Below are positions 7,024 through 13,064 of a stretch of 13,064 nt of DNA, in pieces. The DNA comes from an uncultured Ruminococcus sp. Lineage in GTDB: Bacteria > Bacillota > Clostridia > Oscillospirales > Acutalibacteraceae. Numbering within the stretch: position 1 is the stretch's first letter; the number at the start of each line of letters is the position of its first letter. The stretch is from positions 1-13,064 of the forward strand of contig CADBSZ010000084.1 in the NCBI GenBank assembly GCA_902797525.1, written 5' to 3'. Under the pieces are notes generated by a model. It ran no database searches and was not told the DNA's origin. It worked only from the letters and a program-made list of their open reading frames with translations. The position numbers and the translations under genes are program-made.

Positions 7024-8427
7024 ATGGCAAAGAAAATCAAAATTACCGAGACTGCGCTGCGCGACGCGCATCAGTCTTTGATTGCGACCAGAATGACCAC
7101 CGAGGACATGCTCCCGATTCTGGACGCGCTCGATAAAATCGGCTATTATTCGCTGGAATGCTGGGGCGGCGCGACCTATGACGCGTGCCTGCGCTTCCTT
7201 AACGAGGACCCGTGGGAAAGACTGCGCACCATCAGGGAGCATTGTCCCAACACCAAGCTGCAAATGCTCTTCCGCGGACAGAACATGCTCGGCTACCGTC
7301 ACTATGCGGACGACTGTGTTGAGTATCTGGTGCAGCGTTCCATCGCAAACGGCATTGACATCATCCGTATTTTCGACGCGCTCAACGATATCAAGAACCT
7401 CAAAACCGCCATCAACGCGGCAAACAAAGAGGGCGGCCACGCGCAGGTTGCCATCAGCTACACCACCGGCCCTGTTTTCACCGACGAGTACTATGTGGAG
7501 TACGCCAAGCGCATTGCCGACGCCGGCGCGAACTCTATCTGCATTAAGGACATGGCGGCGCTGCTCACACCGTCGCGCACCGAATCGTTGGTAAAGGCGA
7601 TTAAGCAAGCCCTGCCCGAAATGCCGCTGCAGCTCCACACTCACTACACATCCGGCTTAGCGAGCATGTGTCTACTGAAAGCCGTTGAAGCCGGCGCCGA
7701 CGCGATCGACACCGCTATCAGTCCGCTTGCGCTCGGCACCTCTCACGCGCCGACCGAATCCATGGTTGCCGCTTTGCAGGGCACCGAATACGACACGGGA
7801 CTTGACATCCGTCAGCTTGCGGAGATTCGCGCGTACTTTATGACGCTGCGTGAAAAATATATCAAGTCCGGCCTGCTCGATCCCAAAATGCTCGCAACCG
7901 ACGCCAAGGCGCTGATTTATCAGGTGCCCGGCGGCATGCTGAGCAACCTGCTGTCGCAGCTCAAGCAGGCAGGCAGGGAGGATAAGCTCACCGAGGTGCT
8001 CGAGGAAGTGCCGCGCGTGCGCGAGGACGCAGGCTATCCGCCGCTCGTCACGCCCACCTCTCAAATTGTCGGCACACAGGCGGTGTTCAACGTCATCACC
8101 GGCAAGCGCTACAGCATGTGCACCAACGAATTTAAGGGAATGGTTGCCGGCGAATACGGCACCACGCCGATGCCGATTGACCCTGAATTTCAGAAGAAAA
8201 TCTGCGGCGATATGGAAATTATCACCGGCAGACCTGCCGACCGCTTAGAGCCCGAGCTTGACAAGCTCAGAGGCGAGATTGCCGAGTGGATGGAGCAGCC
8301 CGAGGACGTGCTGTCCTATGCGCAGTTTCCCAAGGTGGCGCTCGACTTCTTTGAAAAGAGAAGGAACGCCAAGGCAGGCATCAACGGCGATTTGCTCGAT
8401 AAACAGAACATGATTCACCCCGTATAA
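7024..8427 (+). CDS. oadA: Pyruvate/oxaloacetate carboxyltransferase (OadA / PycB / transcarboxylase 5S type)
   Basis: This 467-residue subunit moves carboxyl between biotin and pyruvate/oxaloacetate. It has a TIM-barrel domain opening with ETALRDAHQSL and the metal ligands expected for the family: Asp14, Lys175 (in SICIKDMA, usually carbamylated) and His205/His207 (LHTHYTSG). LFRGQN and GTSHAPTESM are further conserved active-site stretches. A C-terminal PYC/OADA conserved domain follows (about 290-450, with YQVPGGMLSNL). It has no biotin domain of its own, consistent with using the separate carrier upstream. AGGAGA at 7011-7016 precedes ATG 7024. It closes the operon, followed by a terminator. 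Role candidates are a transcarboxylase 5S subunit, an oxaloacetate decarboxylase alpha subunit whose beta pump is elsewhere, or a two-part pyruvate carboxylase subunit. The family is sure, the role not. Confidence 0.93.
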   Translation: MAKKIKITETALRDAHQSLIATRMTTEDMLPILDALDKIGYYSLECWGGATYDACLRFLNEDPWERLRTIREHCPNTKLQMLFRGQNMLGYRHYADDCVEYLVQRSIANGIDIIRIFDALNDIKNLKTAINAANKEGGHAQVAISYTTGPVFTDEYYVEYAKRIADAGANSICIKDMAALLTPSRTESLVKAIKQALPEMPLQLHTHYTSGLASMCLLKAVEAGADAIDTAISPLALGTSHAPTESMVAALQGTEYDTGLDIRQLAEIRAYFMTLREKYIKSGLLDPKMLATDAKALIYQVPGGMLSNLLSQLKQAGREDKLTEVLEEVPRVREDAGYPPLVTPTSQIVGTQAVFNVITGKRYSMCTNEFKGMVAGEYGTTPMPIDPEFQKKICGDMEIITGRPADRLEPELDKLRGEIAEWMEQPEDVLSYAQFPKVALDFFEKRRNAKAGINGDLLDKQNMIHPV

Positions 8428-8431
8428 TAAG

Positions 8432-8457
8432 AAGGGCAGCCTTGCGGCTGCCCTTTT
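8432..8457 (+). terminator. Intrinsic terminator of the carboxyltransferase operon
   Basis: A 10-bp perfect stem AAGGGCAGCC/GGCTGCCCTT (8432-8441 with 8446-8455) with a TTGC tetraloop and a TTTT run lies immediately after the stop codon at 8425-8427. Confidence 0.92.
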
Positions 8458-8487
8458 GCATTGCGCTTTTGTGAATTGGAGTATGCT

Positions 8488-8520
8488 AAAAAACCTCCCG
8501 AGAGCACCCGGGAGGTTTTT
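8488..8520 (-). terminator. Intrinsic terminator of the potABCD operon
   Basis: CCTCCCG (8494-8500) and CGGGAGG (8509-8515) form a 7-bp GC-rich stem, extended by AAAAA/TTTTT pairs, around an 8-base loop. Read on the minus strand it ends in a run of six T (8493-8488), 20 bases or so after the potD stop. The flanking T run on the plus strand (8516-8520) means it could also stop readthrough from the left. Confidence 0.9.
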
Positions 8521-8539
8521 GCCAATCATTTCACTTTTC

Positions 8540-9613
8540 TCAGTTTGCCTGAATCTCTACAAATTTTTCCTGCATATATGCGTAAACATCGTCGTCGAGG
8601 TCGCTGAACACATAACATTTGTTGAGATATTCGTCGCTCGGGAAGGACAGCTCGCTGCTCTTATATTCATCGTCGAGCAAATCAATTGCCTTTTCGTTTG
8701 GCGTGCCGTAGCGCAGATACTTAAAGTTTTCCGCCGCGATTTCGGGCTTCTCCATAAAGTTGATGAACGCCTCGGCGTTTTCCTTGTTCTTGCTGCAGGC
8801 GGGAATGCACATCGCGTCATAGAACAGATTGGAGCCGCTTGCCGGCAGGCAGTAATCCAAATTCTCGTTTTCCTCCATCATCATGGCGATGTCGCCTGCG
8901 TAATAGGGAGCGATGGCGCTCTGGCTGCCTTCCATTTCGTTGAACACCTGGTCCATGACGTATTTTTTCAGCAGCGGCTTTTGCTCCATCAGCTTCTCCG
9001 CCGCCTTGTCAACATCTGCCTTGGTGCATTTGGAGGGGTCGATGCCGCAAAGCTGCATGGCGATTGCCATGGCGTCGCGGCTGTTGTTGAACATCAAAAT
9101 CTCGCCCTTGAGGTCCTTGTCCCACAGCGCGTCCCAGTCGGTGGGCTTGTTTTTGACTTTGGTTTTGTCATAAACCATCGCCGTCACGCCCCAGTTGTAG
9201 CAAACGGTGTATTTGCTTTCGGGGTCGCAGCTCAGCTTTTTAAAGCGGTCGCTCAGGTTGTTATAGTTAGGGATGTTGTCGTAGTTGAGCTCGAGCAGCA
9301 TGTTTTCCTTAATCAGCTTGCTGATCATGTATTCCGACGGAACCACAACGTCATAGCTGACGTTGCTCTGTGCGAGCATGTTGTAAAGCTCTTCGTTGGT
9401 TTCGTAGGTGGTGTAGTTGACCTTGATGCCGGTTTCCTTTTCAAACTCGTCGATAACGTCCATCAGGCCGTCCTCGCCGCGTGCAACGTAGTCGCCCCAG
9501 TTGTAGACGTTAACCTCGCCCTTGTTCTCGGTGCCGCCGGAGCAGCCTGCCAAACAGGAAACGGTTGTGAAGATGAGTACGCTTGCCAAAAGTACGCTTA
9601 AAATCTTTTTCAT
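8540..9613 (-). CDS. potD: Spermidine/putrescine-binding lipoprotein PotD
   Basis: The extracellular substrate-binding component of the polyamine ABC transporter. The 357-residue protein has a lipoprotein signal (MKK, hydrophobic core, lipobox LAGC with Cys24 as the lipidated residue), a short Gly/Asn-rich linker, then a periplasmic-binding fold starting NVYNWGDYV (residues 35-43), the hallmark of PotD/PotF proteins. VVVPSEYMI, SRDAMAIAMQL, IAPYYAGDIAMMM and FYDAMCIPACSKNKENAEAFINFM follow the PotD pattern. The Asp in FYDAM corresponds to the amine-binding Asp257 of E. coli PotD by my hand alignment, while the neighbouring Trp is Phe here. It is last in the operon and follows potC after 92 bases with its own GGGGGT ribosome binding site. 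Spermidine versus putrescine preference is not determinable by eye. Confidence 0.93.
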   Translation of the reverse strand: MKKILSVLLASVLIFTTVSCLAGCSGGTENKGEVNVYNWGDYVARGEDGLMDVIDEFEKETGIKVNYTTYETNEELYNMLAQSNVSYDVVVPSEYMISKLIKENMLLELNYDNIPNYNNLSDRFKKLSCDPESKYTVCYNWGVTAMVYDKTKVKNKPTDWDALWDKDLKGEILMFNNSRDAMAIAMQLCGIDPSKCTKADVDKAAEKLMEQKPLLKKYVMDQVFNEMEGSQSAIAPYYAGDIAMMMEENENLDYCLPASGSNLFYDAMCIPACSKNKENAEAFINFMEKPEIAAENFKYLRYGTPNEKAIDLLDDEYKSSELSFPSDEYLNKCYVFSDLDDDVYAYMQEKFVEIQAN

Positions 9614-9705
9614 TTAAAAATACCCCCATTTTTCTGTCGGTTTTGCATGTTGTTTCGCCGACGTGTTGTTATGCCGTGCTGTCAAAAGACATCATAAACG
9701 CAGCG

Positions 9706-10506
9706 TTAAGCTGCCTTCTTTTCGGCGCGGCGTTCATAAATATTAATCAGCACCATAATGATGATGATTGCCAAAAACAGCAGCGCGGAAAGCGCGTTGA
9801 TGGTCGGCGGAATTTTGCGGCGCAGCATGGCGTAAATTTCGGTGGACAGGTTGTTAAACCGCGCGCCCTGCGTAAAGTGCGTAATCACGAAGTCGTCGAT
9901 CGAATAGGTGAAGCTCATCAGCATGCCCGAGAAAATGCCGGGCATCAGCTCGTGAATCACGACCTTGTAAAACGCCTGCCACTGGTTGCAGCCCAAATCG
10001 AGCGCCGCGTCATAAATGCTTTGGTCCATGCGCCTAAGACGGGGCATGACGTTGAGCACCACAAACGGCACACAGAAGCAGATGTGCGAAATCAGCACGG
10101 TGCCGAAGCCCATTTCAAAGTGAAAAATCATGCCGAGAAAGCTGAACAGCAGCATCAGTGACACACCCATCACGATGTCGGGGCTGATAATCGGCAGGTT
10201 CGACACGTTTTGAATGATTGCGCGCTTTTTGCCGCGGAAGTTGTTGATGCCGATGGCCGCCGCCGTGCCCAGAATTGTCGCGAACAGCGACGCCAGCACC
10301 GCAATAATCAGCGTGTTGCCGAGCGCGTTCATAATGACCTTGCTTTTGAACAGCTCGCCGTACCATTTCAGTGAAAAGCCCTTCCAAACGGTGGTGTTGC
10401 CGCTGTTGAACGACATAAAAATCATCACCGCAATCGGGGCATAGAGGAACACAATCATCAGTGCGATGTATATTTTGGATACGATTCCGATTTTGTTCTT
10501 TCGCAT
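9706..10506 (-). CDS. potC: Polyamine ABC transporter permease PotC
   Basis: The 266-residue membrane permease has six or so hydrophobic helices and the cytoplasmic EAA loop that docks on the ATPase, seen here as YDAALDLGCNQWQAFYKVVIHELMPG at about residues 160-185 (given in two parts: YDAALDLGC then WQAFYKVV). The N-terminal YIALMIVFLYAPIAVMIFMSFN segment is typical of PotC. It pairs with PotB to form the channel. Its ATG (CAT at 10504-10506) shares one base with the potB stop (TAATG), so translation is coupled. After its stop a 92-base gap precedes potD; a small GCAGC/GCTGC inverted repeat (9700-9704, 9710-9714) spans the stop codon. Confidence 0.94.
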   Translation of the reverse strand: MRKNKIGIVSKIYIALMIVFLYAPIAVMIFMSFNSGNTTVWKGFSLKWYGELFKSKVIMNALGNTLIIAVLASLFATILGTAAAIGINNFRGKKRAIIQNVSNLPIISPDIVMGVSLMLLFSFLGMIFHFEMGFGTVLISHICFCVPFVVLNVMPRLRRMDQSIYDAALDLGCNQWQAFYKVVIHELMPGIFSGMLMSFTYSIDDFVITHFTQGARFNNLSTEIYAMLRRKIPPTINALSALLFLAIIIIMVLINIYERRAEKKAA

Positions 10507-11297
10507 TACGCAATCGCCTCCTCATCGCCAAACAGGTTCATCAAAACGAGGAACACAAAAATAAATATCATCAGCACCAGCGAAATTGCCGAGCCGGTGC
10601 CCTGGTCTGTCCAGAAAATTTTGTCGATGACGTCGCCGATCATGATGTCGTCCGTGCCGCCGAGGTACTGCGACACCAAAAAGGTGCTGGCACTGGGGAC
10701 GAATACCATCGTAATTCCCGAAATGACGCCCGGAATACTCAGCGGAAAAATCACCTTTCGAAACACCGCCGCGTTGTTGGAGCCCAAATCCTGCGCCGCC
10801 TCAATCAGGCCGCCGTCGATTTTGCTCATAACCGTGTAAATCGGCAGCACCATGAACGGCAAATACTCATACACCATGCCGACCACCACCGCGGTGGTGT
10901 TGCCGATGTAGCTGGCGTGAATGCCGAGCATCGACAGGGCGGAGTCGAGCGGACCGTTATCTTGCAGCAGAATCACCCACGCGTAAATGCGCAGCAGAAA
11001 GTTCATCCACATGGGAATCATTAAAATCATCTGCACGGTGTTTTGCGAGGATTTTTTCATGCGCGTCAGCAAATACGCCAGCGGATATGCCAGCACAAGA
11101 CAAATCAGCGTGCTCAGCAGCGCAATCCACAGCGACTTCATAAACACGCCCGTGTAGCCGAAGGCTTTGGCAAACGGCTCAAGCGAAAATCTGCCGTGCG
11201 TATCCTTAAATGCCGTAATGCCGATCATCACAATCGGAATCATGGTGAACACTAACATCCAGAGGATGTAGGGGATGGAGAGCTTTTTTGATTTCAT
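10506..11297 (-). CDS. potB: Polyamine ABC transporter permease PotB
   Basis: The 263-residue permease is the first of the two membrane subunits. It has a hydrophobic N-terminal helix (ILWMLVFTMIPIVMIGITAF), further membrane helices, the conserved PMWMNFLLRIYAW stretch characteristic of PotB, and the EAA loop EAAQDLGSNNAAVFRKVIFP at about residues 165-184. Its ATG at 11297 overlaps the potA stop by four bases (ATGA), and its stop overlaps the potC start by one base. Length and sequence are ordinary for the family. Confidence 0.94.
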   Translation of the reverse strand: MKSKKLSIPYILWMLVFTMIPIVMIGITAFKDTHGRFSLEPFAKAFGYTGVFMKSLWIALLSTLICLVLAYPLAYLLTRMKKSSQNTVQMILMIPMWMNFLLRIYAWVILLQDNGPLDSALSMLGIHASYIGNTTAVVVGMVYEYLPFMVLPIYTVMSKIDGGLIEAAQDLGSNNAAVFRKVIFPLSIPGVISGITMVFVPSASTFLVSQYLGGTDDIMIGDVIDKIFWTDQGTGSAISLVLMIFIFVFLVLMNLFGDEEAIA

Positions 11298-12724
11298 TTC
11301 CCGCCCTCCTCTTGCTCAGGTGAGTCGATCACCTCAAAGCTCGCTTTTTTAAAGTTAAAATAGAGGGGGACATAGGTGGCAACCTGCTCGTCGGTGTCGC
11401 TGAGCATCAACCACTTGCGTGTGTCGGATTCGAGAATAATCTCATTATGCTCGCCCTTGTAGACGACGGACTCGATGTAAACGTCCGTTAAATCGCCGTC
11501 GCCCGCGCCGGTAATCGACAGCGCGTCAAAGGGGAGATGAATGCGCACCTGCGCGCCCTGCGGAATATACTTGTCACGGACGGTGATGGTTTCGTCCTCC
11601 AGCTCAAACTCGAAGTAACGCTCCGCCTCGTCCGCGTGGGTGACGGTGGTTTCTATTGTATTGCTCTCAATCGGGAGCAGCTTGTTCATAATCTGAATGT
11701 TAAAGGGAATCACGCGCATGCCCACGGTGCTGCCAAGCTCGGCGCTCTTGGTGGAGTGAACCAGGATTTCGCATTTGCCGACGCGAATGCTCATCTCGTA
11801 GTGAACGCCCTTAAAGGTGACGTTTTCCACCACGCCGACCAGCTGGCCGTCCTCGGGCTTGGTGATGATAATGTCCTCGGGGCGAATGACCACGTCGACA
11901 GGGGAGTTCTTTCCGAAGCCCTTGTCAACACATTCCAGCTCCTTGCCGAGAATCCGCACGCGGCAGTCGTCAATCATCATGCCGTTGAGGATGTTCGCCT
12001 CGCCGATGAAGTCCGCGACAAAGGCGTTGACCGGCTCGTTGTAAATGTCCTCGGGCGTGCCGATTTGCTCAATCACGCCGTTGTTCATCACGACCACGCG
12101 GTCGCTCATGGTCAGCGCTTCTTCCTGGTCGTGGGTAACATATATAAAGGTTTTTTCGGTTTGCTGCTGAATTTCCTTCAGCTCAAGCTGCATGCTCTTG
12201 CGCAGCTTGAGGTCGAGCGCGCCCAGCGGCTCGTCGAGCAAGATGATGTCGGGATCGCAAACCAGCGCGCGCGCAATCGCCACACGCTGCTGCTGACCGC
12301 CCGAAAGCTTGGCGACCGGGCGCTTTTCATAGCCCTTGAGGTCTACGATGGCGAGCATCTTCAAAACCTTGCGTTTAATCTCAGCCTTCGGCACTTTTTT
12401 CAGCTTTAAGCCGAAGGCGACGTTATCAAATACATTTAAATGGGGAAACAGCGAATATTTTTGAAAAACGGTGTTGACGTTCCGTTTGTGGGGCGGCAGG
12501 CCGTTAATGCGCTTGCCGTCAAAAATAATGTCGCCCTTGTCGGGTTCAATAAATCCGCCGATAATCCGGAGCGTGGTGGTTTTGCCGCAGCCGCTCGGAC
12601 CGAGTATGGTAACAAATTCCTTTTCGCGAATGTCGAGGTTAATGTTATTCAGGATAACCTCGCCGTCGAAACTCACAAAAATGTCCTTTAAGGACACAAT
12701 TACCTTCTTCTCATTCTGTTCCAT
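11294..12724 (-). CDS. potA: Polyamine ABC transporter ATPase PotA with an extended C-terminus
   Basis: The ATPase that powers polyamine uptake. All nucleotide-binding motifs are present: Walker A GPSGCGKTT (42-50), Q-loop Gln88, signature LSGGQQQ (140-146), Walker B IILLDE (160-165), D-loop GALD, and H-loop His198 in VTHDQEEAL. A TOBE domain follows at about residues 278-350 (VDVVIRPEDI then GVVENVTFKGVHYEM). Unusually, the protein continues to 476 residues, about 100 longer than E. coli PotA, and the tail (about 381-467) repeats the same pattern, with DLTDVYIESVVYKGEHNEI resembling the first TOBE segment. The start at 12724 has AAGGGG upstream. It is first in potA-potB-potC-potD. The ATPase call is firm; polyamine substrate comes from PotD and the permeases. 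Confidence 0.94.
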   Translation of the reverse strand: MEQNEKKVIVSLKDIFVSFDGEVILNNINLDIREKEFVTILGPSGCGKTTTLRIIGGFIEPDKGDIIFDGKRINGLPPHKRNVNTVFQKYSLFPHLNVFDNVAFGLKLKKVPKAEIKRKVLKMLAIVDLKGYEKRPVAKLSGGQQQRVAIARALVCDPDIILLDEPLGALDLKLRKSMQLELKEIQQQTEKTFIYVTHDQEEALTMSDRVVVMNNGVIEQIGTPEDIYNEPVNAFVADFIGEANILNGMMIDDCRVRILGKELECVDKGFGKNSPVDVVIRPEDIIITKPEDGQLVGVVENVTFKGVHYEMSIRVGKCEILVHSTKSAELGSTVGMRVIPFNIQIMNKLLPIESNTIETTVTHADEAERYFEFELEDETITVRDKYIPQGAQVRIHLPFDALSITGAGDGDLTDVYIESVVYKGEHNEIILESDTRKWLMLSDTDEQVATYVPLYFNFKKASFEVIDSPEQEEGGK

Positions 12725-12739
12725 TTATGCACCCCTTTT

Positions 12740-12752
12740 GCGGCAAAGCCGC
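12740..12752 (-). promoter_or_regulatory. Hairpin just upstream of the potA ribosome binding site
   Basis: GCGGC and GCCGC (12740-12744, 12748-12752) form a 5-bp GC stem with a 3-base loop in the potA leader, ending a few bases before the AAGGGG ribosome binding site. Its arms are also complementary to the arms of the palindrome at 12784-12800, so the two could pair alternatively. Confidence 0.4.
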
Positions 12753-12783
12753 CTTTAATGCCGTCTTTCACGGGACAGCGGAC

Positions 12784-12800
12784 TGCGGCACCGTGCCGCA
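12784..12800. promoter_or_regulatory. Perfect palindrome just downstream of the potA promoter
   Basis: TGCGGCAC and GTGCCGCA flank a single central base, an 8-bp perfect inverted repeat. It lies about 10-27 bases into the expected potA transcript. Both its symmetry and position suit a repressor operator; as RNA it would fold as a tight hairpin. No regulator is encoded in the window to choose between these. Confidence 0.5.
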
Positions 12801-12816
12801 TAAAAATCCAACTTAG

Positions 12817-12845
12817 ATTATATGACAAAACCAATGAAAAGTCAA
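12817..12845 (-). promoter_or_regulatory. Sigma-A promoter of potABCD
   Basis: On the minus strand TTGACT (12845-12840) and a perfect TATAAT (12822-12817) are separated by 17 bases, close to consensus. Transcription would begin near 12810, about 85 bases before the potA ATG. It is the only good promoter seen for the four pot genes. Confidence 0.88.
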
Positions 12846-12984
12846 TGATTATTCATGTTCGGATAAATTTCGCCGGGGGTTTGCAGAGCCGCTTTCGGCA
12901 GCCGCGGAAATATAATGAGAAATTAGAAATATAGCGCCTGAAACAAAATTCTTAACGTAAAACTGCACAAAAAAAAGGTTTAGG

Positions 12985-13010
12985 ATTTGTAATATAAAAC
13001 ATATACAAAT
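12985..13010. repeat. Imperfect AT-rich inverted repeat overlapping the right-edge promoter
   Basis: ATTTGTA (12985-12991) and TACAAAT (13004-13010) are exact inverted copies, and the symmetry continues inward (AATAT/ATAT) with one unmatched base. The right arm covers the putative -35 box, so this may be an operator for the gene beyond the edge. Confidence 0.45.
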
Positions 13011-13030
13011 TTTTAATAATTTGGTATAAT
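13002..13030 (+). promoter_or_regulatory. Rightward extended -10 promoter for a gene beyond the window
   Basis: TGGTATAAT at 13022-13030 is an extended -10 box; TATACA at 13002-13007 is a fair -35 at 17 bases. Downstream GAAAGGATGG (about 13047-13056) looks like a ribosome binding site, so the start codon is likely at or just past the final base. The direction is divergent from potA. Confidence 0.65.
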
Positions 13031-13064
13031 AATAATGAACTTTTATGAAAGGATGGTTTTTTGA

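Larger units (their letters stand above)
12725..13064. other. Intergenic region: potA leader, AT-rich spacer and rightward promoter
   Basis: No ordinary gene is seen in these 340 bases. From left to right they hold the potA leader with three small inverted repeats (12725 to about 12810), the potA promoter (12817-12845, minus strand), a stretch at about 12846-12980 in which I recognise nothing, and an inverted repeat with a rightward promoter (12985-13030). A short out-of-frame reading frame of 33 codons (12801 down to 12700, minus strand) crosses the potA start; it has no convincing ribosome binding site. Confidence 0.6.

Noticed and set aside
8456..9601. Long plus-strand open frame of 381 codons opposite potD
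   Set aside because: It mirrors the potD gene on the other strand, has no ribosome binding site, and its translation resembles no family; PotD is clearly the real product.
9680..9690. TTGACA on the minus strand before potD as a separate promoter
   Set aside because: No acceptable -10 box lies 16-18 bases downstream, so I do not call a promoter.
12911..12916. TATAAT on the plus strand as a promoter
   Set aside because: No -35 match at a workable distance; the nearest TTGCAG is 24 bases away. The promoter at 13002-13030 is better.
1..13064. CRISPR array, insertion sequence, tRNA or phage genes
   Set aside because: No direct repeat series, transposase-like protein, cloverleaf or phage gene was seen on either strand.

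Overview
The window looks like chromosomal DNA of a Gram-positive anaerobe of the class Clostridia, probably near the Oscillospiraceae/Ruminococcaceae. This is inferred from strong AGGAGG-type ribosome binding sites, sigma-A promoters of TTGnnn-17-TATAAT type, fairly GC-rich coding sequence with AT-rich intergenic DNA, a scpA-scpB housekeeping cluster, and the sporulation-associated protein YtfJ/GerW. No rRNA, tRNA, insertion sequence, prophage or CRISPR array is visible.

Region 1 (2-5153, + strand) is a tightly packed housekeeping operon whose promoter lies left of the window. It encodes a site-2-type M50 membrane protease, condensin partners ScpA and ScpB, a DUF2953 membrane protein, YtfJ/GerW, a D-Ala-D-Ala carboxypeptidase and an RluB-type 23S rRNA pseudouridine synthase. 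A clear intrinsic terminator closes it. The oddity is that the DUF2953 frame has no stop before ytfJ. It reads in frame through ytfJ's own ribosome binding site and start codon, and an A AAAAAA slippery heptamer 36 bases upstream would lead a -1 frameshift exactly to a TAA abutting that ribosome binding site.

Region 2 (5191-8457, + strand) has its own promoter, three genes and a terminator: a divergent, shortened carboxyltransferase, a small biotin carrier protein, and an OadA/5S-type pyruvate-oxaloacetate carboxyltransferase. The three together match the 12S, 1.3S and 5S subunit types of methylmalonyl-CoA:pyruvate transcarboxylase. No biotin carboxylase and no membrane sodium-pump subunit is encoded beside them. 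The first subunit lacks parts of the usual family active-site sequence.

Region 3 (8488-12845, - strand) is a complete polyamine ABC transporter operon, potA-potB-potC-potD. It is read from a near-consensus promoter and ends at a hairpin terminator that faces the terminator of region 2. PotA carries an extra C-terminal module that looks like a second TOBE domain. Its leader is rich in inverted repeats.

The right edge (about 12846-13064) is AT-rich non-coding DNA ending in a rightward extended -10 promoter with an overlapping inverted repeat. The gene it serves starts at or beyond the window edge.
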